Shown here: in pieces, positions 1 to 10,727 of the stretch
How the letters are laid out: each line of letters begins with the position of its first letter
Position numbering within the stretch: the first letter of the stretch is position 1
NCBI RefSeq assembly: GCF_038502225.1
Contig: NW_027195541.1
Span: 82,501-146,500, forward strand
Reading direction: 5' to 3'
Length of the DNA: 64,000 bases
Source of the DNA: Cherax quadricarinatus
Taxonomy: Eukaryota; Arthropoda; Malacostraca; Decapoda; Parastacidae
Program-made: the position numbers and the translations under genes
The notes under the pieces: model-generated
The model's database searches: none
What the model was told of the DNA's origin: nothing
What the model saw: the letters and a program-made list of their open reading frames with translations, nothing else

Positions 1-262
1 TGGACCCATTGTGTACCTCTGTAATCTGTAAATACCTTTGTAACTTGTCATGATTGTGACTAGACCTACCTGGAGTTCATTACCTTTGTAAATTGTGAGT
101 TCATTACCTTTGTAAATTGTGAATTCATTACCTCTGTAACTTGCTCAGCTATCAAAACTTTGAGGCCCAGTCCCTGGACCCATTATGTACCTCTGTAATC
201 TTTTGACTACCGCCCACAGGATGGGTATGGGGTGCATAATAAACATATTAAACTAACTAACA
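1..262 (+). mobile_element. Dispersed-repeat fragment, probable LINE 3' end
   Basis: Non-coding. The words ATTACCTTTGTAAATTGTGA and CATTACCTCTGTAACTTG recur several times, then a stretch with ACCGCCCACAGGATGGGTAT leads to AATAAACATATTAAACTAAC, which looks like a LINE 3' UTR with a simple tail. The body lies left of the window edge. The orientation is inferred from the tail. The family is not determined. Confidence 0.45.
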
Positions 263-345
263 CCACCCATCACCACCACCACTTATCACACCATCACCCA
301 TCACCACCCATCACCACTCATCACCACCGACCACCATTACCCATC
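263..345. repeat. CACCAC/CATCACC microsatellite
   Basis: Imperfect short tandem repeats of CACCACCCATCACC type directly follow the repeat 3' end. Not coding. From 346 to about 827 I see only low-complexity AT-rich DNA without a recognisable gene. Confidence 0.8.
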
Positions 346-827
346 AACAAGTAACAAGATGATTGGGGGTGGGGATGGAAGGTTTTCCAGACAGTAGTCA
401 ATTTTCAGTAGCTGCTCCTTGAAGTTGGGAAGTTGCATCTGGTTGCTTATAAACAAGAACAAAGACGAAGTTTTGGGTCTCGATCTCCATGCTTCAGTAT
501 CTCTGTGCAAATGAGCGACTCTTAGACATATAAACATCTTCTTTCTGTCGCATCTGAAAGGTTCTACCAAGTTATCCATATTTCATTGTCAAAGTGATCC
601 TTTATGTGGGTCTTATGTGAAGGCTGCTAACATCGTATTTGACTCCCCTGGAAGTCCACTGATGAAAGGTATTTTGTTGTTGGTGGATGGCTTAAGGGCC
701 TGTATATTAGCAAATATAAATGAAGTTGTTTTATGTGTTTTTGTGGATTTTGTTGTTAGCATCAGTAGTTGTGGTTCTGGACTGTAATTGGAGTTCATTG
801 GCTGTGCCTCCAGTCCAGCTCGAAGGT

Positions 828-952
828 TTTACCTGGAGTTTACCTGGAGAGAGTTCCGGGGGTCAACGCCCCCGCGGCCCGGTCTGTGACACGGCCTCAT
901 GGTGGATCAGAGCCTGATCAACAAGGCTGTTACTGCTGGCTGCACGCAATCC
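828..952 (+). mobile_element. Truncated TTTACCTGGAG-type dispersed repeat
   Basis: Begins with two tandem TTTACCTGGAG words, then a GC-rich block with GTTCCGGGGGTCAACGCC and a stretch with TGTTACTGCTGGCTGCACGC. I recognise this as the end of a common decapod LINE-type repeat (from memory). It ends abruptly at about 952, where integrase coding sequence begins, so it replaces or interrupts the upstream part of the gypsy-type element. Confidence 0.6.
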
Positions 953-953
953 A

Positions 954-1535
954 ACGTATCATCCTCAGTCCCAAGGCGCCTTGGAAAGATTCCATCAGAC
1001 GTTAAAAACCACGATGAGAACTTTTTGCATGCATTTTCCTACAGACTGGGATGAATCACTACCTTTGTTGCTGTTTTCAATAAGAGAAACTGTGCAGGAG
1101 ACTACCGGGTATAGTACGTTTTAGCTGATCTTCGGGCACAATGTACGAGGTCCTCTTTGGGTGCTCAAAGAAGGATGGATGGGAGAAGACGTTAGCTCAA
1201 CACTCTACAATCCGTCTTCAAGGTTACAGGTGACACGTCAGTTAGCCAAGGCTAACCTAAAGGCAGCTCAAAATAAGATGAAACAGAGGTATGACAGAAA
1301 TGCACAATTCCGCTCCTTCCATCCAGGAGACAAGGTGTTGGTACAGGAACCTATACCTGGCCACACCTTGAAAGCTAGATTTACGGGACCTATGCAAATT
1401 GTAAGTAAATTATCTGATGTAAATTATGTGGTAGCTCCCCTTGACAAGACCTCAAAAACTAAAACTTACCACATTAATCAACTAAAATCTTTCCATACAC
1501 CAGATAAAGTCCCAGTAATGACTGTCCTCTACCTC
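954..1535 (+). pseudogene. Integrase C-terminal half of a Gmr1-like gypsy element
   Basis: Frame 3 reads through a typical retroelement integrase: YHPQSQG just before the catalytic Glu of the D,D-35-E triad (ALERFHQ), then FGHNVRGPL, the basic KPGDKV-like segment (FHPGDKVLV) and a GPY/F-type module (FTGPMQIV...). An in-frame TAG lies at 1122. The N-terminal zinc finger and the first two catalytic Asp are missing, cut off by the repeat ending at 952. The frame continues, after small shifts, into reverse transcriptase. Integrase therefore lies upstream of RT, which is not the usual gypsy order. It is inactive. I am confident of the family, less so of the exact start. Confidence 0.8.
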
Positions 1536-3152
1536 TGAGGACGGCTCTGACTCATTGCACTCTATTTCTGAAATTAATATCAAACTTCCAAACTCTGTCC
1601 TCCTCAAGGACCCTAGCCCTTTAATGGTGGGGCTATCTGAAACTCAAGCAACAAGTTTAACTGCGCTTCTACAGTCATACCCTGATATTTTCTCGGATGT
1701 GCCGAAAAAAATGTACGTTAGGTTATCATGATGTAGATGTGGGAAACTCTAAATCTATTAAACTCTTCCCCTACAGAGCTAATCCTGAAAAGCAGAAGCT
1801 ACTTCAGCAGGAGGCAGAATTTCTGTTAGAGCATGGGTTAGTGGAGGAGTTATCTATTCTATGGGCTTCACCGTGCATCCTTGTTAAAAAAGCTGATGGA
1901 AGTTTACGTATGTGTACAGACTACCGTAAGGTGAATGACGTCATAATCACAGATGCTTACCCTCTTCCTCGTCTGGTTGCTGTAATCGACTTTGTGGATA
2001 AGGCTACTTTTGTGTCCAAGTTAGATCTCTTTAAATGTTACTATCAGGTACCTTTGACGGATAAGGCGAAGGAAATCTCTGCCTTCGTAATTCCAGGAGG
2101 TCATTATCAATATACAGTTACCCCCTTCCGAATGAAAAACTCCCCCTCTTCATTCCAGAAACTTATCCATCAGGCTATTAAAGGATTTGAAGGAACGGCA
2201 GCGTACCTGGATGATATTGTAGTGGTGTCTGATACTTGGGATCAACACCTATTTAAATTTAAGGCTCTTTTTGAGACATTTCAGAGTTCACATTTAACTG
2301 TTAATTTATCTAAGTCTTCCTTTGGCCAGGCCACTGTTACTTTTCTAGGCCATGAAGCAGGTAGTGCTAAAGTTGCTCCTAAATTTGCTAAAGTTCTTGC
2401 CATTAAAGATTATCCAGTTCCACATGATAGGAAATCTCTTCAATGTTTCCTAGGCATAATAGAACTCAAGAAATCGTAATGACGCGATTGCAAACAAACC
2501 ATACCCCCGGCCGGGATTGAACCCGCGGGCTGGAGTTTTGAGACTCTATGACCGCGGGTTCAATCCCGGCCGGGGGTATGGTTTGGCATAATAGGATTTT
2601 ACAGAAGATTCTGTAAAAAAATGTCGGATATTGTAGCGCCTCTTACCTCTCTTACCAGTCACAAAGTTCCCTTTAATTGGACCCCAGATTGTCAAGGTGC
2701 TTTTGATAAAGCAAAAAGATTATTGTGTACTCCACCCATTCTTTTGTCTCCAGACTTCTCCAAACCTTTCTCATTACAAGTTGATGCTTGTGAGTCTGGG
2801 GTTGGGGCAGTACTGTAGCAAAAGGGGGACGAGGAGTTGCAGCCTGTAGCCTTCTTCTCTGCTAAGTTCCAACCACATCAGAGGGCTTCCTCTACCATAG
2901 AAAAAGAAGCCCTCGAGCTGGTACTGGCTTTGGAGCACTTCGATGTTTACGTGGGCCAGACTTCGCAGGTGGTCACTGTCTACAGTGATCACAACCCTCT
3001 AGTAAATCTCCAAGCCATGCAGAACCACAATACGAGGTGCATGAGATGAAGTCTACGACTGCAAGCCTATTCTCTCAGAATATTATGCATTGCCGGCGAA
3101 GAAAATATGTTGGCAGACTCTTTATCTAGAGTCCAACAATGTTACTCTATAT
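1534..3152 (+). pseudogene. Reverse transcriptase-RNase H of the Gmr1-like gypsy element
   Basis: A linker (1534-1698, frame 1) passes through an A7 run at about 1704 into frame 2, so a small indel separates it from RT. RT motifs seen: SPCILVKKADGS, LDLFKCYYQVPL, and the catalytic YLDD at about 2206-2217. RNase H follows from about 2740 with all four acidic positions (VDACESG, IEKEALEL, YSDHNPL, ADSLSRV). Stops lie at 2816 (TAG) and 3047 (TGA at a Trp position), and a 123-bp hairpin insertion at 2463-2585 splits the RT connection domain. RNase H is the last domain before the non-coding 3' region; no integrase follows. That fits a Gmr1-like element (gypsy-type RT, copia-like gene order). Inactive. 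Confidence 0.85.
2463..2585 (-). mobile_element. Hairpin SINE insertion with tRNA-like box B
   Basis: A 123-bp insertion in the RT-RNase H frame, flanked by perfect 9-bp duplications GCATAATAG (2454-2462 and 2586-2594). It consists of a 32-nt unique segment (2463-2494) and a perfect 34-bp inverted repeat (2495-2528 and 2552-2585) with a 23-nt loop. Each arm contains GGTTCAATCCCGG, which fits the pol III box B of a tRNA T arm. The strand is set by taking the unique segment as the 3' tail. Probably a tRNA-derived SINE in a head-to-head form. Confidence 0.8.
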
Positions 3153-3930
3153 TATAATTATAATTGTATATTAGGTTAGAATGTGTTAGGTTACCTGTGG
3201 TGACCAGTTTAAGCTCTTTCCCCCCCCCCCTTGTGTGGTTTTTTTTTGTTTTTAGTGAGGGGACACGGGCTACCGTCCGCCCATGTCTTGGACCTATGTT
3301 AAGCTGACTGTCTGCTGTCTCACTCTGAGTTTAGGGTTTGGTTTTTTGTTACGAATAAAGCTGAGCTCTATCTAAGAGTTGGATGGCTGAGAGGAAAGGC
3401 GGTCCCATTATTTGGTGCCATGGCGGCACAGTTACCACTTGGAGGTGGGGGCCTAATCCTGAGCCCTCTCGGGGTGGGGGTGTGGCATGCAAAGAGTACA
3501 TAACCTTTATTCGGCACATGTACACACCCTCATTGACAGGCTATCTCCCCCAACCAGCGAACCAGGTGCTAAGGGTTGACGATGAGGCCCCATCGTTCAA
3601 TCAGTACCCAGGTTCCAGCCAATGAGAAGATGGCTTTGGCAATCTCAGAGGTGATGTGGGTACCATTCACCTGTCTGCCCCTGTCATTCCCATTCTAGAG
3701 CTGGTTGAAGCACGGTCTGCTCTCTAGTGGCTTCTATTCTGCCTTGCTTACCGTGGAGTGCACTAATACCTAATGTTGTACCTAGTGTATATAGTGTACA
3801 TACTTCTGTTATAAATTGGTGAAGGATAATATAAGTCAAAAGTTTTTCTGCTGTGTTTATTTTGCTCCCTTTACACCCAAGATAACAGGGCTTTGGGACT
3901 CCTGGGTTGTAATAGGACAAGTAGCCTTTA
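3153..3930 (+). other. Non-coding 3' region, probable LTR of the Gmr1-like element
   Basis: No ORF with family features. A purine-rich GTGAGGGGACACGGG lies at about 3256 (possible polypurine tract). A poly(A) signal AATAAA is at 3354. No second copy lies in the window to define LTR ends, because the 5' part of the element is lost. The assignment as LTR is inference from position and the signals. Confidence 0.4.
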
Positions 3931-4148
3931 TGTGACCAGACTTATGAGCAATAGGTAGTAGGTTGGTAGACAGCAACCACCCAGGGAAGTACTACCGTCC
4001 TGCCAGATGACTGTGAAACAAAAACCTGTAACTGTTTTGCATGATGGTAGGATTGCTGGTTTCTTTTTCTGTCTCATAAACACGCTAGATAACAGGGATA
4101 TCTTGCTACTCCTACTTACACTTTGGTCACACTTCACAGACACGCACA

Positions 4149-4150
<2 letters not shown>

Positions 4151-4186
<36 letters not shown>
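4151..4186. repeat. (AT)n microsatellite in LINE 5' region
   Basis: About 18 TA dinucleotides, inside the 5' non-coding region of the RTE-like copy 1. Confidence 0.95.
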
Positions 4187-4190
<4 letters not shown>

Positions 4191-4381
4191 CATCTAGGTT
4201 TTTCTCCTTTTTCTAAATAGCTCTTGTTCTTCTTTATTTCGTCTATTGTCCATGGGGAAGTGGAAAAGAATCTTTCCTCCGTAAGCCATGCGTGTCGTAT
4301 GAGGCGACTAAAATGCCGGGAGCAATGAGCTAGTAACCCCTTCTCCTGTAGACATTTACTAAAAAAGAGAAGAAGAAAAAC

Positions 4382-6019
4382 TTTATAAAACTGGGATGCT
4401 TAAATGTGCGTGGATGTAGTACGGATGACAAGAAACAGATGATTGCTGATGTTATGAATGAAAAGAAGTTGGATGTCCTGGCCCTAAGCGAAATAAAGCT
4501 GAAGGGGGTAGGAGAGTTTCAGTGGGGGGAAATAAATGGGATTAAATCTGGAGTATCTGAGAGAGTTAGAGCAAAGGAAGAGGTAGCAGTAATGTTAAAT
4601 GATCAGTTATGGAAGGAGAAAAGAGAATATGAATGTGTAAATTCAAGAATTATGTGGATTAAAGTAAAGGTTGGATGCGAGAAGTGGGTCATAATAAGCG
4701 TGTATGCACCTGGAGAAGAGAGGAATGCAGAGGAGAGAGAGAGATTTTGGGAGATGCTAAGTGAATGTATAGGAGCCTTTGAACCAAGTGAGAGAGTAAT
4801 TGTGGTAGGGGACCTGAATGCTAAAGTAGGAGAAACTTTTAGAGAGGGTGTGGTAGGTAAGTTTGGGGTGCCAGGTGTAAATGATAATGGGAGCCCTTTG
4901 ATTGAACTTTGTATAGAAAGGGGTTTAGTTATAGGTAATACATATTTTAAGAAAAAGAGGATAAATAAGTATACAAGATATGATGTAGGGCGAAATGACA
5001 GTAGTTTGTTGGATTATGTATTGGTAGAGAAAAGACTGTTGAGTAGACTTCAGGATGTACATGTTTATAGAGGGGCCACAGATATATCAGATCACTTTCT
5101 AGTTGTAGCTACACTGAGAGCAAAAGGTAGATGGGATACAAGGAGAATAGAAGCATCAGGGAAGAGAGAGGTGAATGTTTATAAACTAAAAGAGGAGGCA
5201 GTTAGGGTAAGATATAAACAGCTATTGGAGGATAGATGGGCTAATGAGAGCATAGGCAATGGGGTCGAAGAGGTATGGGGTAGGTTTAAAAATGTAGTGT
5301 TAGAGTGTTCAGCAGAAGTTTGTGGTTACAGGAAAGTGGGTGCAGGAGGGAAGAGGAGCGATTGGTGGAATGATGATGAAAAGAGAGTAGTAAGGGAAAA
5401 AAAGTTAGCATATGAGAAGTTTTTACAAAGTAGAAGTGATGCAAGGAGGGAAGAGTATATGGAGAAAAAGAGAGAGGTTAAGAGAGTGGTGAAGCAATGT
5501 AAAAAGAGAGCAAATGAGAGAGTGGGTGAGATGCTATCAACAAATTTTGTTGAAAATAAGAAAAAGTTTTGGAGTGAGATTAACAAGTTAAGAAAGCCTA
5601 GAGAACAAATGGATTTGTCAGTTAAAAATAGGAGAGGAGAGTTATTAAATGGAGAGTTAGAGGTATTGGGAAGATGGAGGGAATATTTTGAGGAATTGTT
5701 AAATGTTGATGAAGATAGGGAAGCTGTGATTTATTGTATAGGGCAAGGAGGAATAACATCTTGTAGGAGTGAGGAAGAGCCAGTTGTGAGTGTGGGGGAA
5801 GTTCGTGAGGCAGTAGGTAAAATGAAAGGGGGTAAGGCAGCCGGGATTGATGGGATAAAGATAGAAATGTTAAAAGCAGGTGAGGATATAGTTTTGGAGT
5901 GGTTGGTGCAATTATTTAATAAATGTATGGAAGAGGGTAAGGTACCTAGGGATTGGCAGAGAGCATGCATAGTTCCTTTGTATAAAGGCAAAGGGGATAA
6001 AAGAGTGCAAAAATTATAA
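4382..6019 (+). pseudogene. APE-type endonuclease and RT N-terminus, RTE-like LINE copy 1
   Basis: The frame opens with a hydrophobic LNVRG strand typical of APE-type LINE endonucleases. Catalytic landmarks: the Glu of LSEIKLKG, Asp-Asn of VVGDLNAKVGE, LDYVL and the SDH motif (DISDHFLV) at about 5080. A basic, coiled linker (about 5180-5800) leads into RT fingers with GKAAGIDGIK and WQRACIVPLYKGKGDK. The frame stops at 6019 because of a small indel after KGDK relative to copy 2, so RT continues in another frame. The first codon of the ORF is not a clear ATG; the frame is open from about 4382. The role would be nicking of target DNA and start of RT. Inactive in cis. Confidence 0.85.
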
Positions 6020-7309
6020 GGGGATAAGTCTGTTGAGTATACCTGGTAAAGTGTATGGTAGAGTTATAATTAAAAGATTTAAGAGTAAGACGGAGAATAG
6101 GATAGCAGATGAACAAGGAGGCTTTAGGAAAGGTAGGGGGTGTGTGGACCAGGTGTTTACAGTGAAACATACAAGTGAACAGTATTTAGATAAGGCTAAA
6201 GAGGTCTTTGTGGCATTTATGGATTTGTTAAAGGCGTATGACAGGGTGGATAGGGGGCAATGTGGCAGATGTTGCAAATGTATGGTGTAGGAGGTAGGTT
6301 ACTGAAAGCAGTGAAGAGTTTTTACGAGGATAGTGAGGCTCAAGTTAGAGTATGTAGGAAAGAGGGAAATTTTTTCCCAGTAAAAGTAGGCCTTAGACAA
6401 GGATGTGTGATGTCACCGTGGTTGTTTAATATATTTATGGATGGGGTTGTAAGAGAAATAAATGCGAGGGTCTTGGCAAGAGGCGTGGAGTTAAAAGATA
6501 AAGAATCACACACAAAGTGGGAGTTGTCACAGTTGCTCTTTGCTGAGGACACTGTGCTCTTGGGAGATTCTGAAGAGAAGTTGCAGAGATTGGTGGATGA
6601 ATTTGGTAGGGTGTGCAAAAGAAGAAAATTAAAGGTGAATACAGGAAAGAGTAAGGTTATGAGGATAACAAAAAGATTAGGTGATAAAAGATTGGATATC
6701 AGATTGGAGGGAGAGAGTATGGAGGAGGTGAACGTATTCAGATATTTGGGAGTGGACGTGTCAGCGGATGGGTCTATGAAAGATGAGGTGAATCATAGAA
6801 TTGATGAGGGAAAAAGAGTGAGTGGTGCACTTAGGAGTCTGTGGAGACAAAGAACTTTGTCCTTGGAGGCAAAGAGAGGAATGTATGAGAGTATAGTTTT
6901 ACCAATGCTCTTATATGGGTGTGAAGCGTGGGTGATGAATGTTGCAGCGAGGAGAAGGCTGGAGGCAGTGGAGATGTCATGTCTGAGGGCAATGTGTGGT
7001 GTGAATATAATGCAGAGAATTCGTAGTTTGGAAGTTAGGAGGAGGTGCGGGATTACCAAAACTGTTGTCCAGAGGGCTGAGGAAGGGTTGTTGAGGTGGT
7101 TCGGACATGTAGAGAGAATGGAGCGAAACAGAATGACTTCAAGAGTGTATCAGTCTGTAGTGGAAGGAAGGCGGGGTAGGGGTCGGCCTAGGAAAGGTTG
7201 GATGGAGGGGGTAAAGGAGGTTTTGTGTGCGAGGGGCTTGGACTTCCAGCAGGCATGCGTGAGCGTGTTTGATAGGAGTGAATGGAGGCAAATGGTTTTT
7301 AATACTTGA
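6020..7309 (+). pseudogene. Reverse transcriptase palm to C-terminus, RTE-like LINE copy 1
   Basis: Two overlapping frames (6033-6290 and 6260-7309) show a second frameshift near 6258. Motifs: QGGFRKGRGCVDQVF; FMDLLKAYDRVD (the first catalytic Asp is present; copy 2 has Glu for the second Leu); LRQGCVMSPWLFNIF; and FAEDTVLL. The last is the active-site box, normally FADD as in copy 2; here its first Asp is Glu. The C-terminal part has LYGCEAWVMN and the RWFGHVERMERNR block typical of this LINE group. Two frameshifts plus the changed catalytic residue make it inactive. Confidence 0.85.
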
Positions 7310-7566
7310 CGTGCTGTTGGAGTGTGAGCAAAGTAACATTTATGAAGGGATTCAGGGAAACCGGCAGGCCGGACTTGAGTCCTGGAGATGGGAAGTACAG
7401 TGCCTGCACTCTGAAGGAGGGGTGCTAATGTTGCAGTTTAAAACCTGTATTGTAAAGCACCCTTCTGGCAAGACAGTGATGGAGTGAATGATGGTGAAAG
7501 TTTTTCTTTTTCGGGCCACCCTGCCTTGGTGGGAATCGGCCAGTGTGATAATAATAAAAATAATAA

Positions 7567-8042
7567 ACTTATGAGCAGTAGTAACATGTGATGAGTTCAG
7601 GATTCTTGTCTCTTGTTCCAAGCTGAGTTTGAGGGAGACGTCGTTTTGCAGTTTTAGCTTCCTTTCTCGGAATCCATTCAGAGGTCCTTCGAGGATGATC
7701 TCTGTCCATACCAGGCTGGTGGGAACAAAAGTTAAGAGACAGCTCGGACAAGGAGCGATGGGCCTTGAATGTGTCATCAAGTTTACCTGCCTCCATATCA
7801 GTTGCCACTGAATGGTCTTCTAAAAAACACGGAACTCTTGACTAACTGACTCAGAGATGAAATAGACCATAGAAATTAGAGACATCAATGAAAGTGTACC
7901 ACTTAGTGAATGATTAAGATTGTCCATGAACAAACACCACATGGAACTGACCCAACTGACGCGTATTCAGTTGAAATTTGCGCTTATATTTGGCAGAAAG
8001 AAGTAATATGCATCAAGTACAGCTGTTGTCACAACGTCAAAA
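7567..8042. other. Spacer, nothing recognised
   Basis: Sequence of ordinary composition between the LINE tail and the 5' LTR. Small overlapping ORFs on both strands have no family features. The last four bases (AAAA) form the probable target duplication of the gypsy element. Confidence 0.6.
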
Positions 8043-8331
8043 TGTCAGTATAGTTGCTGATCCCCTTATATTTGTTGTATAGCATATCATAGTACCATCC
8101 ATGTGCTTTATATAGAAGATCCCTAGGCCGAGTGACTGTATGACGTCACGGGATACAGCATGAGTCAGTGAGACAAGCTGCCTCCCTCTTAGTCGACGCA
8201 TAGGCATAGAAGAAGGCAGAACACGGCAGGCTGGGCTCCATCTCCCATTACCACAGTCTGACAATATAGCATTACCATCCAACAAGTGAGTTTAGCTTAT
8301 CCATCAATCTCCTACCGAACCCAACACGACA
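8043..8331 (+). repeat. 5' LTR of gypsy element
   Basis: Starts TGTCAG and ends ACGACA. Contains a TATA-like TTTATATAG at about 8108, the CREB/ATF palindrome TGACGTCA at 8141-8148 and an AP-1 type TGAGTCA at 8161-8167. The 3' LTR has the same three motifs unchanged. A clear AATAAA is not seen. Confidence 0.93.
8141..8167 (+). promoter_or_regulatory. CRE and AP-1 type motifs in the LTR
   Basis: TGACGTCA (8141-8148) and TGAGTCA (8161-8167) stand 12 bp apart, downstream of the TATA-like element. Both are conserved in the 3' LTR (16719-16726, 16739-16745) despite about 11 other differences. Function is inferred from the motifs only. Confidence 0.45.
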
Positions 8332-8334
8332 ATT

Positions 8335-8348
8335 TGGTGACAGCGGTG
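8335..8348 (+). promoter_or_regulatory. Primer binding site, tRNA-Leu type
   Basis: TGGTGACAGCGGTG follows the LTR after 3 nt. Its complement ends in CCA and resembles the acceptor end of an animal tRNA-Leu of the AAG/UAG type (from memory). The same 14 nt occur, in minus orientation, next to an LTR of the element at 57.5-60.2 kb. Confidence 0.6.
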
Positions 8349-10727
8349 TGGGCGTAAAATTGATAATTGCGCCGATGCACGGAGATAGATTCTCGCAGCC
8401 GACGACGGACATTTTGTGTGGTCAGTAGGCCGACCTAGCCAGCCAGGTACCTCAATCAAGCATTTACCAGCCACTACATTATTCACTGGTCAGTCTCTTT
8501 GTATTAGTGTTTATCTGCTTATTTGCATCAGTCCTGAGGGGTTTGACCCGTCTGGGGTAAGACAGTCTGTGGTGGGGGAGTCAGAACAACCCAGTCAGCC
8601 CAAGCCTGATACCATCCAACCTTTGCCTGCCAAGCCAGTTTTCCACCCTTGCTGTGCTCATCGTGAGAGGTTATCAAGCTATTCTGTGTGAAGGGTTTAG
8701 ATAAGCCAGCCAGCAACTAACCCAGGTGTCTTACCCCAGTACTCAAGCAAGCCACGTGGGTACAGTCTTCCTCATCGCTTTGTGCTTCAAGTTCCAAGCT
8801 ATTCTGAGTGCTCTTTTTCATCCCTGTCGTGTTGTGGTATTTCGTGGGTCTGTTTTAAGCCAGCCGGCTTAGAATTATCTTCGTGCCAGTCACGGTGTCC
8901 CCAGTGAGGCTTACGCCGTTCATCCCATAGGCCCAGTTACCACGCGGTCTTGGCCTTAGCCCTGTCAGCCCACTCACTCACTCACTCGACACAGGGCTCA
9001 GCTGCCTCACTCAGCCATTCACCCACTCACCCAACCACTACCACTGTGTTTTGGTACTCTTACTACGGGTACTAGCACCATATTTTAAGGACCACATAGG
9101 GGGTCAAGAGCTAGAGTGTGTCTTTTGTCATTGGCACCACCGTTAAAAGCCTCCTGTGTGAGTTCATCGTCGATTTAAGTGCAATTCTACGATCACGTGT
9201 GGACAGCAGCCAGCCCCAAGTCGACATAAACACCTTCCACCATCTACCTAATTCTTCACCAAGTCGTTACAGCGATAATATTTTTCATCGAGACATTTGC
9301 GAGTGTTGAGACATTTCTTTTAGTGTTTCCAGTGATTTCTTGTGACATTAAGTGACTTGATTAGACTCAGTGTTTATTATATACTGTTCGCAATAATTTA
9401 TTTTATCTTCTTAATTCAGTGTTAATTTCCGTGCATTATCTTATGTCTGTTGTGTTGTGCTTCTTTTTTTTTATATACTTGAAGTACCTTAGTGTTTTTC
9501 CATTGTTGTGTGTGCAACATATGAGCAGTATAGAACTTGTGTTTCCACTTCAGAATCACCTTGTGTTCACAGTATTCCAGTGAATTAATTCAGTAATTTA
9601 TCACCTTGTATTCTGCATTACAGCTCAGTGTTGTCTGTTATAATTTTTATCCCAGCATTTGTGTATTCTTGCCAGTTTATTTCATTTTTCTCTGTGTGTT
9701 GAACATTTTTGTGTTAATTCTTTCATTTAGCCAGTGTTTAATTTGTCTTATTTCCACAGACAATAGTGCCATTGTTTTGTGCAAGCAAGAAAATTATTTT
9801 ATAATTTTTTTTTTCACACATCAAGTTTCACAGCAAGAAAATTCTAGTATTGTGTTTATATTGATGTGTTGTGTTCTGCATCACTGTAAGTGTTCAAACC
9901 TTTTGTTCTGTGCTTTTTGCACCTATTATTTTTTATGTTACATTGAACAAATTCACTCTTAGTGCAATTTTTAAGTTGTTCATTTAAAGTAAATTGTTCT
10001 TTTGCTTGTTAAGTGTTGCTTAAGCTGCAGTTAAGAGTTAAAGTGTTCCCTCAGTTCATTCCTTGCTATATTTTTTTTTAATCTTGTAAACTGTATTTTC
10101 TTATGTGTGTAATATTTTTTTTATTATTGCACATTGATTCATTTTGCAATAATTCTTGTGCAAGCATTGTGTTGTCATTAAAATTTTTCTTTCAGAAATT
10201 TTATGTAATGTGTGCAGTACTCTTGATTAGCAATTGTTATTTGCAATATTGCTACAGTTTATTTCAGTGCAGTTTCTTATGCTCTGTTCTGTGCATAATA
10301 TTTTATTCTTTGTGTGCCATTTTCTTTTCTTTTTAGTGAATTGTTCTCCCAGTTTGTCTTAATTTTGCACAAGCTTTATTGAGTCCAATTTAACATTTTT
10401 TGATTGATTCATCATTTTATTGTTGAATTTCCCTATTGCATTGAGAGTAAAGACAACTCACTGTGCCATTCATTCAATTTAAAATAAAGTTGAGCAAATT
10501 CGATTTGAGTAAAGTACAAGTCCTCTTGATTTTCAAAGTGTTGTTTATTCAGTTGAGTATTATCTTTTGTGACTGTGAGTTTCCTTGCTTAAAGTGTGAC
10601 CTGTCAATTTTTATTTACTTGTACATAATAGTTAAGCATTTTCTTCCCATTTAAGTTCACTGTGTTGTGTGTTCCTCAGTTACCTTTTCTTTAGTTTCTC
10701 TAAATTCTTGTTTTACATTTTGCAAAC
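8349..10727 (+). other. Long T-rich leader of the gypsy element
   Basis: About 2.4 kb between the primer site and gag with no convincing reading frame. From about 9350 the + strand is very T-rich and G/C-poor, with many TTGTGTT and TTCAGTG words. It may serve as a packaging or internal-initiation region, or may contain another old insertion. Neither can be decided by eye. Confidence 0.6.

Larger units (their letters stand above)
3945..7566 (+). mobile_element. RTE-like LINE, copy 1, near full length
   Basis: A 5' region (3945-4380, with an (AT)n tract at 4151-4186), then an endonuclease-reverse transcriptase frame, then a 3' UTR containing GGCCACCCTGCCTTGGTGGG and an AT-rich GATAATAATAAAAATAATAA tail. 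Copy 2 (31940-35317) is closely similar throughout the coding region, which defines the ends. No ORF1 and no RNase H, as in RTE-type LINEs. The 5' boundary is approximate. Confidence 0.85.

Noticed and set aside
2552..2585. A tRNA gene
   Set aside because: Only a T-arm-like box B lies in a palindrome; no acceptor, D or anticodon arms fold around it.
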